28,023 nt of DNA from an uncultured Eubacteriales bacterium (GTDB lineage Bacteria > Bacillota > Clostridia > Oscillospirales > Oscillospiraceae), in NCBI GenBank assembly GCA_900544405.1, contig UQVA01000024.1, forward strand, positions 1-28,023, written 5' to 3'. Positions 1 to 7,437 of the stretch are shown here, piece after piece. Each line of letters starts with the position of its first letter. The stretch's first letter is position 1. The notes below the pieces were generated by a model that did no database searches, was not told where the DNA came from, and saw only the letters and a program-made list of their open reading frames with translations. The translations under genes were made by a program, and so were the position numbers.

Positions 1-93
1 CTTGAACAATTTTTACTTCAAAATATTGTCTAACTTTTGGGGGTCACTTCATTTCGGATACTGCCTGGTTTTTGGGTTCCAAGAACAAGAATG

Positions 94-118
94 CCCCTCC
101 GGGAATTTCCCGGAGGGG
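94..118 (-). terminator. Intrinsic terminator of the Na+/phosphate transporter gene
   Basis: A perfect 12-bp inverted repeat (CCCCTCCGGGAA and its complement) lies just after the stop codon of the minus-strand transporter gene. On the minus strand it is followed by a T-rich stretch (CATTCTTGTTCTT), so it fits a terminator for that gene. The remaining bases 1-93 show no gene or element I can support. Confidence 0.8.
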
Positions 119-124
119 TCATGC

Positions 125-1921
125 TCAGCCGATATTTTTCAGCGCATCGATATACTGCTTCCGGCGGCACTCCTTTTCCGCCAGGTATTCCTGGTCGTTT
201 CCGGCGTGTAGCTCCCGCAGGTACTCGTAGTGATTTTGCAGGATGGTCTCGTTGTCCCGGGACATCATCATCACGGCGATGGAGGAACACTGGTCGCTGG
301 CCCGTTCCAGATAGGTCAGGGTCTCCATGAACACCAGGCCGGAGTTCACGGAGCAGGCGCTGGCCTTCAAACGCTTGGTGTGCCGGTCCCGCAGGATCAT
401 CACCATGTCGTCAATGACTTCCTCGAAGGGCTCGATTTTCCGGACCAACTGCTTGTCGTCTCGGGAGAAAGCGTCCACGGTCATGGAGAGAATTTCGTTG
501 ACCGCACCGCAGATGATCCTCAATTCCTGCTTGGCCATGTCGGAGAAGCTGCCGCCGTCCGCGCTGAGCCGCTGGGACAGCTCCACCAGATTGGTGGCAT
601 AATCCCCTACCCGCTCGAAGTTGGGGACTACCTGCATGAGCATATCCAGCTGCCGGTCCTCCTGCTCACTTTCCACGGCCTTACTCAGGCCAATGAGGAA
701 GTGGTCGGAGGTGTCCGCAAAGGTGTCCAGGCAATCTTCGTCCTGGTCGATCTTCTTCACGGTGTTGGCGTCATACTTGAAAAGCTGGTCGCAGCCACGG
801 GCAAAGTTGTCCTTGGCGATGGTTCCCATGGCGGCCACGGCCTTGGTGGCCTCGCTGACGGCCACGGCGGGAGAAATATACAGCTTCGGGTCCAGGGTAT
901 GCAATTCCGGATGGGGCAGGTCCTCCGGCTTGTCCTCTTTCACAATTACCTTGGACAGCTTCACCAGCTGATTGGTGAAGGGCAGCAGGGCGATGGCGGT
1001 GATGACGTTGAAAACCGTCTGGAAATTGGCGATTCCGCCGCTGTCCACGGCCTTGGTCCAGAAGCTGTCCCCGAACAGACTGTTCTTCTGCAGAATGGTC
1101 ATGACAATCATAAAGAGAATTGTGCCGATGGTATTAAAGGCAATATGGACCACGCCGGTGCGCTTGGCGTCCTTGCTGGAGCCGATGGAGCAGACCATGG
1201 CGGTGGTGACGCAGGTGCCCAGGTTGATGCCCATGATGACGGGATAGACCATGGAGAAGGTCATGGCACCGGTGGAGGAAAGAGCCTGAAGCATACCCAC
1301 CATGGCGGAAGAACTCTGGACCACTACGGTCAGCACCAGACCGGACAGGATGCCCAGCAGCGGGTTCCCGGCGAATCGGGCCAGAATGGCGGCGAACTCC
1401 GGGGAATCGGACAGAGGGTTCACGGCGGCGGTCATGTTCAGAAGGCCGGAGAACAGGATGCCGAAGCCGATGAAAATATCGCCGACAGTTTTTACACTCT
1501 TGCGCTTCACGAACATGATGAGAATGATGCCCACCACCAGGGCGATGGGAGCCAGATTCTCCGGCTTGCAGAATTCCAGGACCATGTTGCCGTTGGAATC
1601 GATGTCCATCAGGCGGATGATCTGGGCGGTGATGGTGGTGCCGATGTTGGCACCCAGAACGATGGAGACGGCCTGCCGCAGGGACAGCACGCCCGCACCG
1701 ATCAGGGCCACGGTCAGCACGATGGTAGCGGTGGAGCTTTGAATGACGGCCGTGACCAGCGTACCGGTGAGCACGCCCACCAGGACATTGCCGGTGACCT
1801 TTTCCAGTACCTTTTTCAGGGCTGCGCCGGAACTGTTTTTCAGACCGTCGCCCATGATCTCGATACCGTAGAGGAACATGGCCAAGCCACCCAGCAGCTT
1901 GATGATGGCAAAAATATCCAT
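125..1921 (-). CDS. Na+/phosphate cotransporter family protein with PhoU-like C-terminal domain
   Basis: Membrane importer of the NptA/YjbB (Na/Pi-II) family, expected to move inorganic phosphate with sodium. The 598-residue product carries the duplicated family signature: QSSTA at about 61-65 with GANIGTT at about 90-96, and the second copy QSSSA at about 202-206 followed by a GINLGT stretch. Hydrophobic segments fill the first ~330 residues. The last ~230 residues are hydrophilic, helical and PhoU-like (around FADTSDHFLIGLSKAV and later repeats), which in this family is thought to tie transport to phosphate status. The ATG at 1921 has GAGGT a few bases upstream and a sigma-A promoter at 1970-1998. 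The gene is alone in its transcription unit, with a terminator at 94-118. Family assignment is firm; transport direction and substrate come from family knowledge. Confidence 0.93.
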   Translation of the reverse strand: MDIFAIIKLLGGLAMFLYGIEIMGDGLKNSSGAALKKVLEKVTGNVLVGVLTGTLVTAVIQSSTATIVLTVALIGAGVLSLRQAVSIVLGANIGTTITAQIIRLMDIDSNGNMVLEFCKPENLAPIALVVGIILIMFVKRKSVKTVGDIFIGFGILFSGLLNMTAAVNPLSDSPEFAAILARFAGNPLLGILSGLVLTVVVQSSSAMVGMLQALSSTGAMTFSMVYPVIMGINLGTCVTTAMVCSIGSSKDAKRTGVVHIAFNTIGTILFMIVMTILQKNSLFGDSFWTKAVDSGGIANFQTVFNVITAIALLPFTNQLVKLSKVIVKEDKPEDLPHPELHTLDPKLYISPAVAVSEATKAVAAMGTIAKDNFARGCDQLFKYDANTVKKIDQDEDCLDTFADTSDHFLIGLSKAVESEQEDRQLDMLMQVVPNFERVGDYATNLVELSQRLSADGGSFSDMAKQELRIICGAVNEILSMTVDAFSRDDKQLVRKIEPFEEVIDDMVMILRDRHTKRLKASACSVNSGLVFMETLTYLERASDQCSSIAVMMMSRDNETILQNHYEYLRELHAGNDQEYLAEKECRRKQYIDALKNIG

Positions 1922-1969
1922 ACTTTACCTCAGTGATTTTATTTTTCGACCCATCCGGGCCACAATACA

Positions 1970-1998
1970 ATTATATGCAATCCAAGGGCAAATGTACA
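1970..1998 (-). promoter_or_regulatory. Sigma-A promoter for the Na+/phosphate transporter
   Basis: On the minus strand there is a TGTACA -35 (weak, 4 of 6), a 17-base spacer and a perfect TATAAT -10, about 50 bases before the start codon. It sits in the gap behind dut, so the transporter has its own promoter. Confidence 0.65.
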
Positions 1999-2054
1999 TA
2001 TGTGTTTTTTGCTAAATTTTTACGTTTCTCGGCTGAAAATTTGTTAGGCGGTGC

Positions 2055-2492
2055 TTACTTTCCGGTGGAGCCGAAGCCGCCGGTGCCACGGAGGGTCTCG
2101 GTGAGCCGGTCCGTTTCCGTGTAGGCCGGGGTCAGCACTGGAGTGACGATGAGTTGGGCGATGCGCTCCCCGGAGGAAATGGTCTGGGCTTCGGAGCCGT
2201 GATTGTAGAGGACCACGGTGATCTCCCCCCGGTAGTCGCTGTCGATCACGCCGACCTTGTTGGCCGGGGCCAGGCCCCGCTTGGTGGCCAGGCCGCTGCG
2301 GGCGTAGACAAGCCCGGCGCAGCCCTCCGGCACCTCCAGCGCCAGCCCGGTAGGGACCCAGGCCGTTTCGCCGGGAGCAATGGTCAGCGGGGCTTCCAGA
2401 CAGGCGTACAGGTCTGCGCCGGCGGCCTGGGCCGTGCCGTAGGTGGGCAGCAGCGCCCCCTCCCGGAGTTTTTTTACACGAATGGCTTCCAT
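2055..2492 (-). CDS. dut: dUTP diphosphatase (dUTPase)
   Basis: Cytoplasmic trimeric dUTPase that hydrolyses dUTP to dUMP and pyrophosphate, keeping uracil out of DNA and supplying dUMP for thymidylate synthesis. All five family motifs are visible in the 145 residues: AGADLYA (24-30), ARSGLATKRG (64-73), GVIDSDYRGE with the catalytic aspartate (81-90), GERIAQLIV (108-116) and the C-terminal RGTGGFGSTG (135-144) that closes over the nucleotide. Length is normal. The start codon shares one base with the nrdG stop (TAATG), so the two are translationally coupled. Together with nrdG this is a small deoxynucleotide-supply pair. No terminator is evident before the next gene. Confidence 0.96.
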   Translation of the reverse strand: MEAIRVKKLREGALLPTYGTAQAAGADLYACLEAPLTIAPGETAWVPTGLALEVPEGCAGLVYARSGLATKRGLAPANKVGVIDSDYRGEITVVLYNHGSEAQTISSGERIAQLIVTPVLTPAYTETDRLTETLRGTGGFGSTGK

Positions 2493-3040
2493 TACTTCAT
2501 CCCTTTCAAATCGCCCTGCCAGTCCTCCCAGAGGACGATTTTTCCTTCCTTCAGTGTTTTCGGCACATCGATGAGCCGCTGGTTAGAAGACCCCCGGAAC
2601 CGGAGAGCCAGGTCCTTTTTGGCTTCCACGAAGGGACCATCCACCAGCACATCCAGATAGCCGAGGTATTCTCTCGTAATGGCCGGGTTCCCCAGCTTTC
2701 CGGGGAGAATGTCCCGGTCAAACAGATACCCGGAGAAGGCCCAGATGCTCTTTTCCGGGAATTTTGCCTTCACCTGACGCAAGAGTTCCACGATGGGGCC
2801 CTGATTTTGCGGTTCGAAGGGCTCCCCGCCCAGCAGGGTCAGACCACGGATATAGCCGGGGGCCAGCATGGTGAGAATCTGGTCAATGGTCTCCTGGGTG
2901 AAGGGCTTGCCGAAGTGAAAATCCCAGGCCTCCTGATTGAAGCAGCCTTTGCAATGGTGGGTGCAGCCGGAGACGAACAGGCTCACCCGGACCCCGGGGC
3001 CGTTGGCAATGTCGCAGTTTTTGATGGTGGCGTAGTTCAT
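2492..3040 (-). CDS. nrdG: Anaerobic ribonucleoside-triphosphate reductase activating protein
   Basis: Radical-SAM activase that installs the glycyl radical on anaerobic ribonucleotide reductase (NrdD). The iron-sulfur cluster ligands are seen as C26, C30 and C33 in SGCTHHCKGC, within the family-typical opening NGPGVRVSLFVSGC. The stretch LTLLGGEPF is the radical-SAM GGE motif that contacts SAM. At 182 residues it is slightly longer than the usual 155-175. It overlaps the pap2 gene by ATGA at its start and dut by one base at its end. No nrdD is present in the window, so the partner is elsewhere. It implies an anaerobic or facultative host. Confidence 0.95.
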   Translation of the reverse strand: MNYATIKNCDIANGPGVRVSLFVSGCTHHCKGCFNQEAWDFHFGKPFTQETIDQILTMLAPGYIRGLTLLGGEPFEPQNQGPIVELLRQVKAKFPEKSIWAFSGYLFDRDILPGKLGNPAITREYLGYLDVLVDGPFVEAKKDLALRFRGSSNQRLIDVPKTLKEGKIVLWEDWQGDLKGMK

Positions 3041-3957
3041 TTTTCTTGCTCCTTACTCAGTTTTCCAAACCAGCGGAAGGTCATGGGCCACAGACCGGAG
3101 GCCACAAAAGTGGTCAGCGTGTAGCGCAGCAGCCGTGCGAAAAGATGGCCGTTGAACAGGACGTCCAGAGGCTTTTTCGTCAGCTCCATGACGGTGACTG
3201 TTACGATAAGACCGCCCAGAACCTTCAGCACCTGCGCCCAAGGGCAGGCTTTTACGGAAAAATGGGTGACTTTTTCATCCAAAATATAGCCGAGAATCAG
3301 ACCAAGCAGCGCCCCCAGCAGGGTGTAGGCGTTTTTCTGCCCGCCGGCCAGACTGCCCGCATCGATGTCCGCCGGGAAGGGCCAGAATTGGGCGTAGCAC
3401 AGGTAGCCCGCAGCCAGGACCAGCATCCCTGCCAGAGCATAGCTTGTCCGCTTCCCCTCCCCTTCCAGAAATACCGGCCGCAGGACAAAGAGCAGCACCA
3501 GGGAAATGAGCGCACCCACGCTTACGTCCAAAGGCGTGTGGACCCCCAGATACATCCGGGAGACCGGAACCAGAACGGCCGCAACGATGCAGCAAATGCG
3601 AAGCCACTTCTTTTTCGTGACCATGGCCACGCTGCCGAAGACGGCTACGGCGCTCTGGGTATGGCCGCTGGGGAAGCTGTAATCATAGGCTCCCGCACGG
3701 GCCTTTTCCACAATGGTGAAATTGGGGTCCAGCATCCAGGGCCGGGGGACCCGGCAGGTCAGCTTCAGGAATTGAGCTGCCAGGGTGCCGGTCAGGCCCA
3801 CCCCCATGATATAATAGCCCTTCCGCTTGTCGATGCACCAGAAAAATACCAGCGCCACCGCCAGAAACGCCGTCTCCTCCCCCAAGCGGGTAAGGAGCAT
3901 CATCAGTGTGTCCAGAAAGGGGGTGCGGATACTTTCCAGCAGATAAAGAAATCCCAT
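3037..3957 (-). CDS. PAP2-family membrane phosphatase
   Basis: Integral membrane phosphatase of the PAP2 superfamily, a family that dephosphorylates lipid phosphates such as undecaprenyl pyrophosphate or phosphatidic acid. The three catalytic motifs are in order: KLTCRVPRP (65-73), PSGH (96-99) and SRMYLGVHTPLD (133-144), giving the histidine pair and aspartate of the active site. The 306 residues contain about eight hydrophobic segments, with a C-terminal half longer than in minimal PAP2 proteins. The start at 3957 has GGGAGG upstream and its own promoter. It is the first gene of pap2-nrdG-dut, coupled by ATGA overlap. The actual lipid substrate cannot be told from sequence. Confidence 0.9.
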   Translation of the reverse strand: MGFLYLLESIRTPFLDTLMMLLTRLGEETAFLAVALVFFWCIDKRKGYYIMGVGLTGTLAAQFLKLTCRVPRPWMLDPNFTIVEKARAGAYDYSFPSGHTQSAVAVFGSVAMVTKKKWLRICCIVAAVLVPVSRMYLGVHTPLDVSVGALISLVLLFVLRPVFLEGEGKRTSYALAGMLVLAAGYLCYAQFWPFPADIDAGSLAGGQKNAYTLLGALLGLILGYILDEKVTHFSVKACPWAQVLKVLGGLIVTVTVMELTKKPLDVLFNGHLFARLLRYTLTTFVASGLWPMTFRWFGKLSKEQEK

Positions 3958-3988
3958 AGGGTCGCCTCCCGAAGTTTGTGTTGGACCT

Positions 3989-4017
3989 ATTATAACAAGA
4001 TATGGCCGGATTGTAAA
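3989..4017 (-). promoter_or_regulatory. Sigma-A promoter of pap2-nrdG-dut
   Basis: TTTACA, 17-base spacer, TATAAT on the minus strand, about 35 bases before the pap2 start. It lies back to back with the plus-strand promoter at 4034-4062, so the two operons diverge from a shared region. Confidence 0.8.
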
Positions 4018-4033
4018 GATTCACGGCTCCGCC

Positions 4034-4062
4034 TTGCATTCTTTTCAAACTCGGCGTATAAT
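4034..4062 (+). promoter_or_regulatory. Sigma-A promoter of the TIGR04255 gene
   Basis: TTGCAT, 17-base spacer, TATAAT on the plus strand, 26 bases before the ATG at 4089; the ribosome site TAGGAGGGAT follows. Confidence 0.8.
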
Positions 4063-4088
4063 AAAAGAAAGATTTTAGGAGGGATCGT

Positions 4089-4838
4089 ATGTTTTCCCAG
4101 GAACCCCATTGTACTTATCGGAAAAGCCCTCTGGCGGATGTGATCTGTCAGCTGCGTTACCCGGAAATTTTAATGATCGCCGCCCAGTCTCCGGCGGCTT
4201 TTCAGGAGGCCATCCGGCACACATTCCCGAAATATGACTTGTCCAAGGTCCCCCAGCCCGGCCAGCAGGAACCCATCGTGAATCACCGCTTTGCCTCTCT
4301 GGACGGCAAGTGGCAGGTGAATCTCACCAGCAAATTTCTGTCCCTGACCTGCTCGGAGTATCATAATTGGGAAGAATTTGCAAAAATGCTGGACCTGCCC
4401 CTGGCGGCGTTCATCAAGACCTACGCTCCCTCCTGCTTCGAGCGGGTAGGCCTGCGGTATTTGAATTTCGTGTCCCGGCGGGATCTGGACCTGAAGGGCG
4501 TTCCCTTCCGGGAACTGTTCCAGCCTTGCTATCTGGGCATTCTGGCAGAGGATGACGTGAACGAGGCCAGCACCACCCGCTGCTGCGTGGATGTGGAACT
4601 GAATCTCCCCGGCGGCTGCAAGGGAAAAATCCACGCCGGTCCCGGCCTTGTCCGCCGGAACGGTCAGCAGGACCCGGAGATCAAGTTCGTGTTCGACCAG
4701 GACCTGTCCATGTCCGGCAACGTGCCGGTGCAGTACAGCGCCGGTGCCCTCCATACCCTCCACGCCCAGTCCTTCCCCATTTTCCGTGGTGCAGTCACGG
4801 ACCGGCTTCACGAGGCCATGGAGCCCATCGATGAATAA
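4089..4838 (+). CDS. TIGR04255 family protein of unknown function
   Basis: The 249-residue product opens with YRKSPLADVICQLRYP and carries a later SFERVGLRY-like stretch (SCFERVGLRYLNF), which is the layout I know for the TIGR04255 family. No catalytic motif, signal peptide or membrane segment is visible, so it is probably a soluble cytoplasmic protein. Members elsewhere are scattered among mobile and accessory loci and have no agreed function. The start at 4089 is supported by TAGGAGG and a consensus promoter. It is followed after 14 bases by the zinc peptidase gene, with which it is probably co-transcribed. The family call rests on recall of conserved segments, not on a search. Confidence 0.7.
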   Translation: MFSQEPHCTYRKSPLADVICQLRYPEILMIAAQSPAAFQEAIRHTFPKYDLSKVPQPGQQEPIVNHRFASLDGKWQVNLTSKFLSLTCSEYHNWEEFAKMLDLPLAAFIKTYAPSCFERVGLRYLNFVSRRDLDLKGVPFRELFQPCYLGILAEDDVNEASTTRCCVDVELNLPGGCKGKIHAGPGLVRRNGQQDPEIKFVFDQDLSMSGNVPVQYSAGALHTLHAQSFPIFRGAVTDRLHEAMEPIDE

Positions 4839-4852
4839 AGGAGAAAAAATAT

Positions 4853-5578
4853 ATGCCCTATTATTACTACGGTTTCGACTGGACGTATATCGTCCTGGTG
4901 CTGCCCTGCCTGATTCTGTCCCTGTGGGCCAGCGCCAAAGTGAACAGCACTTTTAAGAAGTATTCCCGGCAGCGGACCCTTCGGGGACTGACCGCTCAGG
5001 AGGCCGCCATGCGGGTCCTCAGCGCCAACGGCGTCAGTGGTGTCCGCATTGAACGGGTGTCCGGCAACCTGACGGACCACTATGATCCCCGAGCCAACGT
5101 CATTCGCCTTTCGGACAGTGTGTATGACAATACCTCCACCGCCGCCATCGGCGTGGCCTGCCACGAGGCCGGTCATGCAGTCCAGTACGCTCAGGACTAC
5201 GCCCCCATCAAGCTTCGGGCGGCCATCATTCCTGTGACGAACATCGGCTCCAAGCTGGCCATACCCCTGATTTTGCTGGGCATCCTGTTTTCCGGTCTGG
5301 GCCAGTTCTCTGATACCATTATCTATATTGGCATCGCCTGTTTTGGCCTTTCCGTGGTGTTCCAGTTTGCGACCCTCCCCGTGGAGTTCAACGCCAGCCA
5401 CCGGGCTTTGCAGACCATTGAATCCACCGGCATCCTCACCGAAGAGGAGCAGAAGGGCGCACGAAAGACACTGACAGCTGCTGCCATGACGTATGTTGCA
5501 GCCACGGCCACGGCCTTGGCCCAGCTTCTGCGGCTCATCGTGCTGTTCGGCAGAAGAAGCAACAATAACAGACGATAA
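4853..5578 (+). CDS. Membrane zinc metallopeptidase, YugP family
   Basis: Membrane-bound metalloprotease of the YugP/DUF-type neutral zinc peptidase family (B. subtilis YugP). The zinc site HEAGH is at 104-108. Hydrophobic segments occur near residues 12-28, about 128-148, about 150-170 and about 200-220. The downstream VEFNASHRAL stretch, with E and N close to a helix end, is typical of the family and probably supplies the third zinc ligand. Length 241 is normal for the family (about 225-240). Start: AAGGAG sits eight bases upstream of the ATG. Substrate unknown. It follows the TIGR04255 gene closely; no promoter is visible between them. Confidence 0.9.
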   Translation: MPYYYYGFDWTYIVLVLPCLILSLWASAKVNSTFKKYSRQRTLRGLTAQEAAMRVLSANGVSGVRIERVSGNLTDHYDPRANVIRLSDSVYDNTSTAAIGVACHEAGHAVQYAQDYAPIKLRAAIIPVTNIGSKLAIPLILLGILFSGLGQFSDTIIYIGIACFGLSVVFQFATLPVEFNASHRALQTIESTGILTEEEQKGARKTLTAAAMTYVAATATALAQLLRLIVLFGRRSNNNRR

Positions 5579-5840
5579 AAAGACGTTTTTCGCCGCACCG
5601 GCAGACGGCACGGAGGCCCCGGAGACGAGCAAAGTGCATCCGTCGGCGTACATGGGTACGGTAGGATGCACTTTGCGAAGTAAGTTAAAATACTTTTCTT
5701 TTTGGAAGTCATTGGGCTTTCCACATTGTTCGGATGGACGCTGTGTTCGGAAAACGCTTGCGAGTTATTTGTGCTGATTCGTATTTTAACGGTCCGGGGC
5801 CTCCATGCCGTCTGAAAAGTAAATTTTTCCGCCCTGGGTA
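5579..5840. other. Intergenic stretch without a gene, holding a long inverted repeat
   Basis: No convincing coding region on either strand. The main structure is the inverted repeat at 5629-5676. After it comes a short T-rich run (TTTTCTTTTT near 5694-5704) behind a weak AAGTA/TACTT pairing, which might end the upstream operon. The rest is featureless until the promoter at 5841. Confidence 0.6.
5629..5676. repeat. 13-bp perfect inverted repeat with 22-base loop
   Basis: GCAAAGTGCATCC (5629-5641) is exactly complementary to GGATGCACTTTGC (5664-5676). A further CCGT/ACGG pairing inside the loop would lengthen the hairpin with a small bulge. No T-tract follows directly on either strand, so it is not a plain terminator. 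It could be an operator, a processing site, or an end-repeat of a lost element. Confidence 0.7.
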
Positions 5841-5869
5841 TTGACATCCGGGGCGGAATCCTTTATACT
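5841..5869 (+). promoter_or_regulatory. Consensus sigma-A promoter of the AbrB-like/PLP-enzyme/DMT operon
   Basis: Perfect TTGACA, exactly 17 bases, TATACT. Transcription should start near 5876. This rules out the in-frame TTG at 5870 as the start of the regulator and weakens the ATGs at 5879 and 5888, which would have almost no leader. Confidence 0.88.
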
Positions 5870-5911
5870 TTGCGAGGTATGAAAAGTATGAAAAATAGGA
5901 CGGTGATCCCC

Positions 5912-6151
5912 ATGCCTGGAGGCAAACATATTCTGGGCAAAAGCAACTCCCGCCGGGTGTTCGGCACGGCCAAGGTCGGCGATCGGGGGCAGATCGTCAT
6001 TCCCAAGGAAGCACGGGAGCTTTTCCACATCCACCCCGGGGATACGCTGCTGATCGTGGGCGAGGAGGATACGGGAATGCTCATCTCCCGGCCGGAGGCC
6101 CTGAACGATCTGGCGGATAAAATGTTGAATTCTGTAAAGAAAGAGGAGTAA
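5912..6151 (+). CDS. AbrB/MazE/SpoVT-type DNA-binding regulator
   Basis: Small swapped-hairpin transcription factor. The AbrB-fold core is seen as GTAKVGDRGQIVIPKEAREL followed after HI by HPGDTLLIV. Using the ATG at 5912 gives 79 residues, typical for single-domain members. I chose it because the promoter at 5841-5869 puts the transcript start near 5876, and only this ATG has a ribosome site at a workable distance (AGGACGGTGAT). In-frame ATGs at 5879 and 5888 remain possible. It is the first gene of a three-gene set with the PLP enzyme (two bases downstream) and a DMT exporter, so it probably controls its own operon. The C-terminal ALNDLADKML stretch is helical and could be an effector or dimer region. 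The ligand, if any, is unknown. Confidence 0.85.
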   Translation: MPGGKHILGKSNSRRVFGTAKVGDRGQIVIPKEARELFHIHPGDTLLIVGEEDTGMLISRPEALNDLADKMLNSVKKEE

Positions 6152-6153
6152 TC

Positions 6154-7437
6154 ATGGACGCATTATTGGAACTCTATGAGCGCATGGGCATTTCCCCCGG
6201 TGTTTATGCTTATGGCGAAAAGATTCTGGATAAGCTGGCGGACCGGTTCGCCGCCGTGGATAAGGTGGCCGAGTATAACCAGGCCAAGGTCCTGGCTGCC
6301 ATGCAGAAAAATCGGGTCAGCGCCGCCTGCTTCGTGCCCTCCACGGGCTACGGCTACGACGACACCGGCCGGGACTGCCTGGAACGGGTCTATGCGGATG
6401 TATTTCACACGGAGGCAGCTCTGGTGCGGCCTCAGATCACCTGTGGCACTCACGCCCTGACCGTGGCCCTCAGCGCCAACATGCTGCCCGGGGACGAGCT
6501 GCTCTCCCCGGTTGGAATGCCCTACGATACCCTGCAGGAGGTCATCGGCATCCGGGAAAGCCCCTGCTCTTTGAAGGAGTATGGCGTTTCCTACCGGCAG
6601 GTGGACCTGCTGCCGGACGGGGGCTTTGATCTGGAGGGAATCCGCAGCGCCATCAGCGAAAAGACCAAGCTGGTGACCATCCAGCGCTCCAAGGGCTACG
6701 CCACCCGGCCCACCTTCTCTGTGGACCGCATCGGAAAGCTGATCGAGTTCATCAGATCCATCAAGAGCGACGTAATCTGTATGGTGGATAACTGCTACGG
6801 CGAATTTGTGGAGACCATCGAGCCTTCCGACGTGGGAGCGGACCTGGTGGTGGGTTCCCTCATCAAAAACCCGGGCGGCGGTCTGGCCACCAGCGGCGGC
6901 TATATCTGCGGCAAGGCGGACCTGGTGGAGCGCTGCGCTTACCGGCTGTCCGCTCCGGGCCTGGGTCAGGAAGTAGGCGCCAACTTCGGTGTGATGAAGG
7001 ACTTCTATCAGGGCTTCTTCCTGGCACCCACCGTGGTGGCCGGTGCGGAGAAGGGCGCAATTTTCGCCGCCAATCTCTATGAGCCCTTGGGCTTCCGGTG
7101 CGTACCCAACGCATCCGAATCCCGGCACGACATCATTCAGGCGGTGGAACTGGGCAGCGAAGCGGGTATGATCGCCTTCTGCCAGGGCATCCAGGCCGCC
7201 GCTCCCGTGGATTCCTACGCCACCCCCATGCCCTGGGATATGCCGGGCTATAACGATCAGGTCATTATGGCGGCAGGCGCTTTCGTCCAGGGTTCGTCCA
7301 TTGAGCTCAGCGCCGACGGCCCCATCCGTGCCCCCTTCGCCGTCTATTTCCAGGGCGGCCTGACCTGGTATCACGCAAAGCTGGGTATTTTAATGAGTTT
7401 ACAAAAAATGATCGACGGAGGTCTTGTTTCCCTATGA
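6154..7437 (+). CDS. Methionine gamma-lyase family PLP enzyme (aluminium-resistance protein, YnbB-like)
   Basis: Cytoplasmic fold-type I PLP enzyme of the Met_gamma_lyase (PF06838-type) family, historically called aluminium resistance protein. Landmarks in the 427 residues: CGTHAL near 97-102 (cofactor phosphate region), VDNCYGEF with the ring-contacting aspartate near D212, and GSLIKNPGGG with the PLP-binding lysine K238. Length matches the family (about 410-430). Substrate is not established for the family; a sulfur amino acid or related carbon-sulfur lyase reaction is presumed by homology. AGGAG within the end of the preceding gene serves the ATG at 6154. The stop overlaps the next start (ATGA), so enzyme and exporter are coupled, which suggests the transporter handles a product or toxic substrate of the enzyme. 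Confidence 0.9.
   Translation: MDALLELYERMGISPGVYAYGEKILDKLADRFAAVDKVAEYNQAKVLAAMQKNRVSAACFVPSTGYGYDDTGRDCLERVYADVFHTEAALVRPQITCGTHALTVALSANMLPGDELLSPVGMPYDTLQEVIGIRESPCSLKEYGVSYRQVDLLPDGGFDLEGIRSAISEKTKLVTIQRSKGYATRPTFSVDRIGKLIEFIRSIKSDVICMVDNCYGEFVETIEPSDVGADLVVGSLIKNPGGGLATSGGYICGKADLVERCAYRLSAPGLGQEVGANFGVMKDFYQGFFLAPTVVAGAEKGAIFAANLYEPLGFRCVPNASESRHDIIQAVELGSEAGMIAFCQGIQAAAPVDSYATPMPWDMPGYNDQVIMAAGAFVQGSSIELSADGPIRAPFAVYFQGGLTWYHAKLGILMSLQKMIDGGLVSL

Noticed and set aside
230..1936. 568-residue open frame on the plus strand opposite the phosphate transporter
   Set aside because: It is rich in His, Gly, Gln and Asp in the manner of antisense frames of G+C-rich genes, has no recognisable motif or ribosome site, and the minus-strand gene is a clear transporter. 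The same holds for long plus-strand frames opposite cysK/metY (11786-13363, 13288-14709).
5870..6151. Start of the AbrB-like gene at the TTG at 5870
   Set aside because: It lies directly next to the -10 box and upstream of the expected transcription start, so it could not be in the mRNA.
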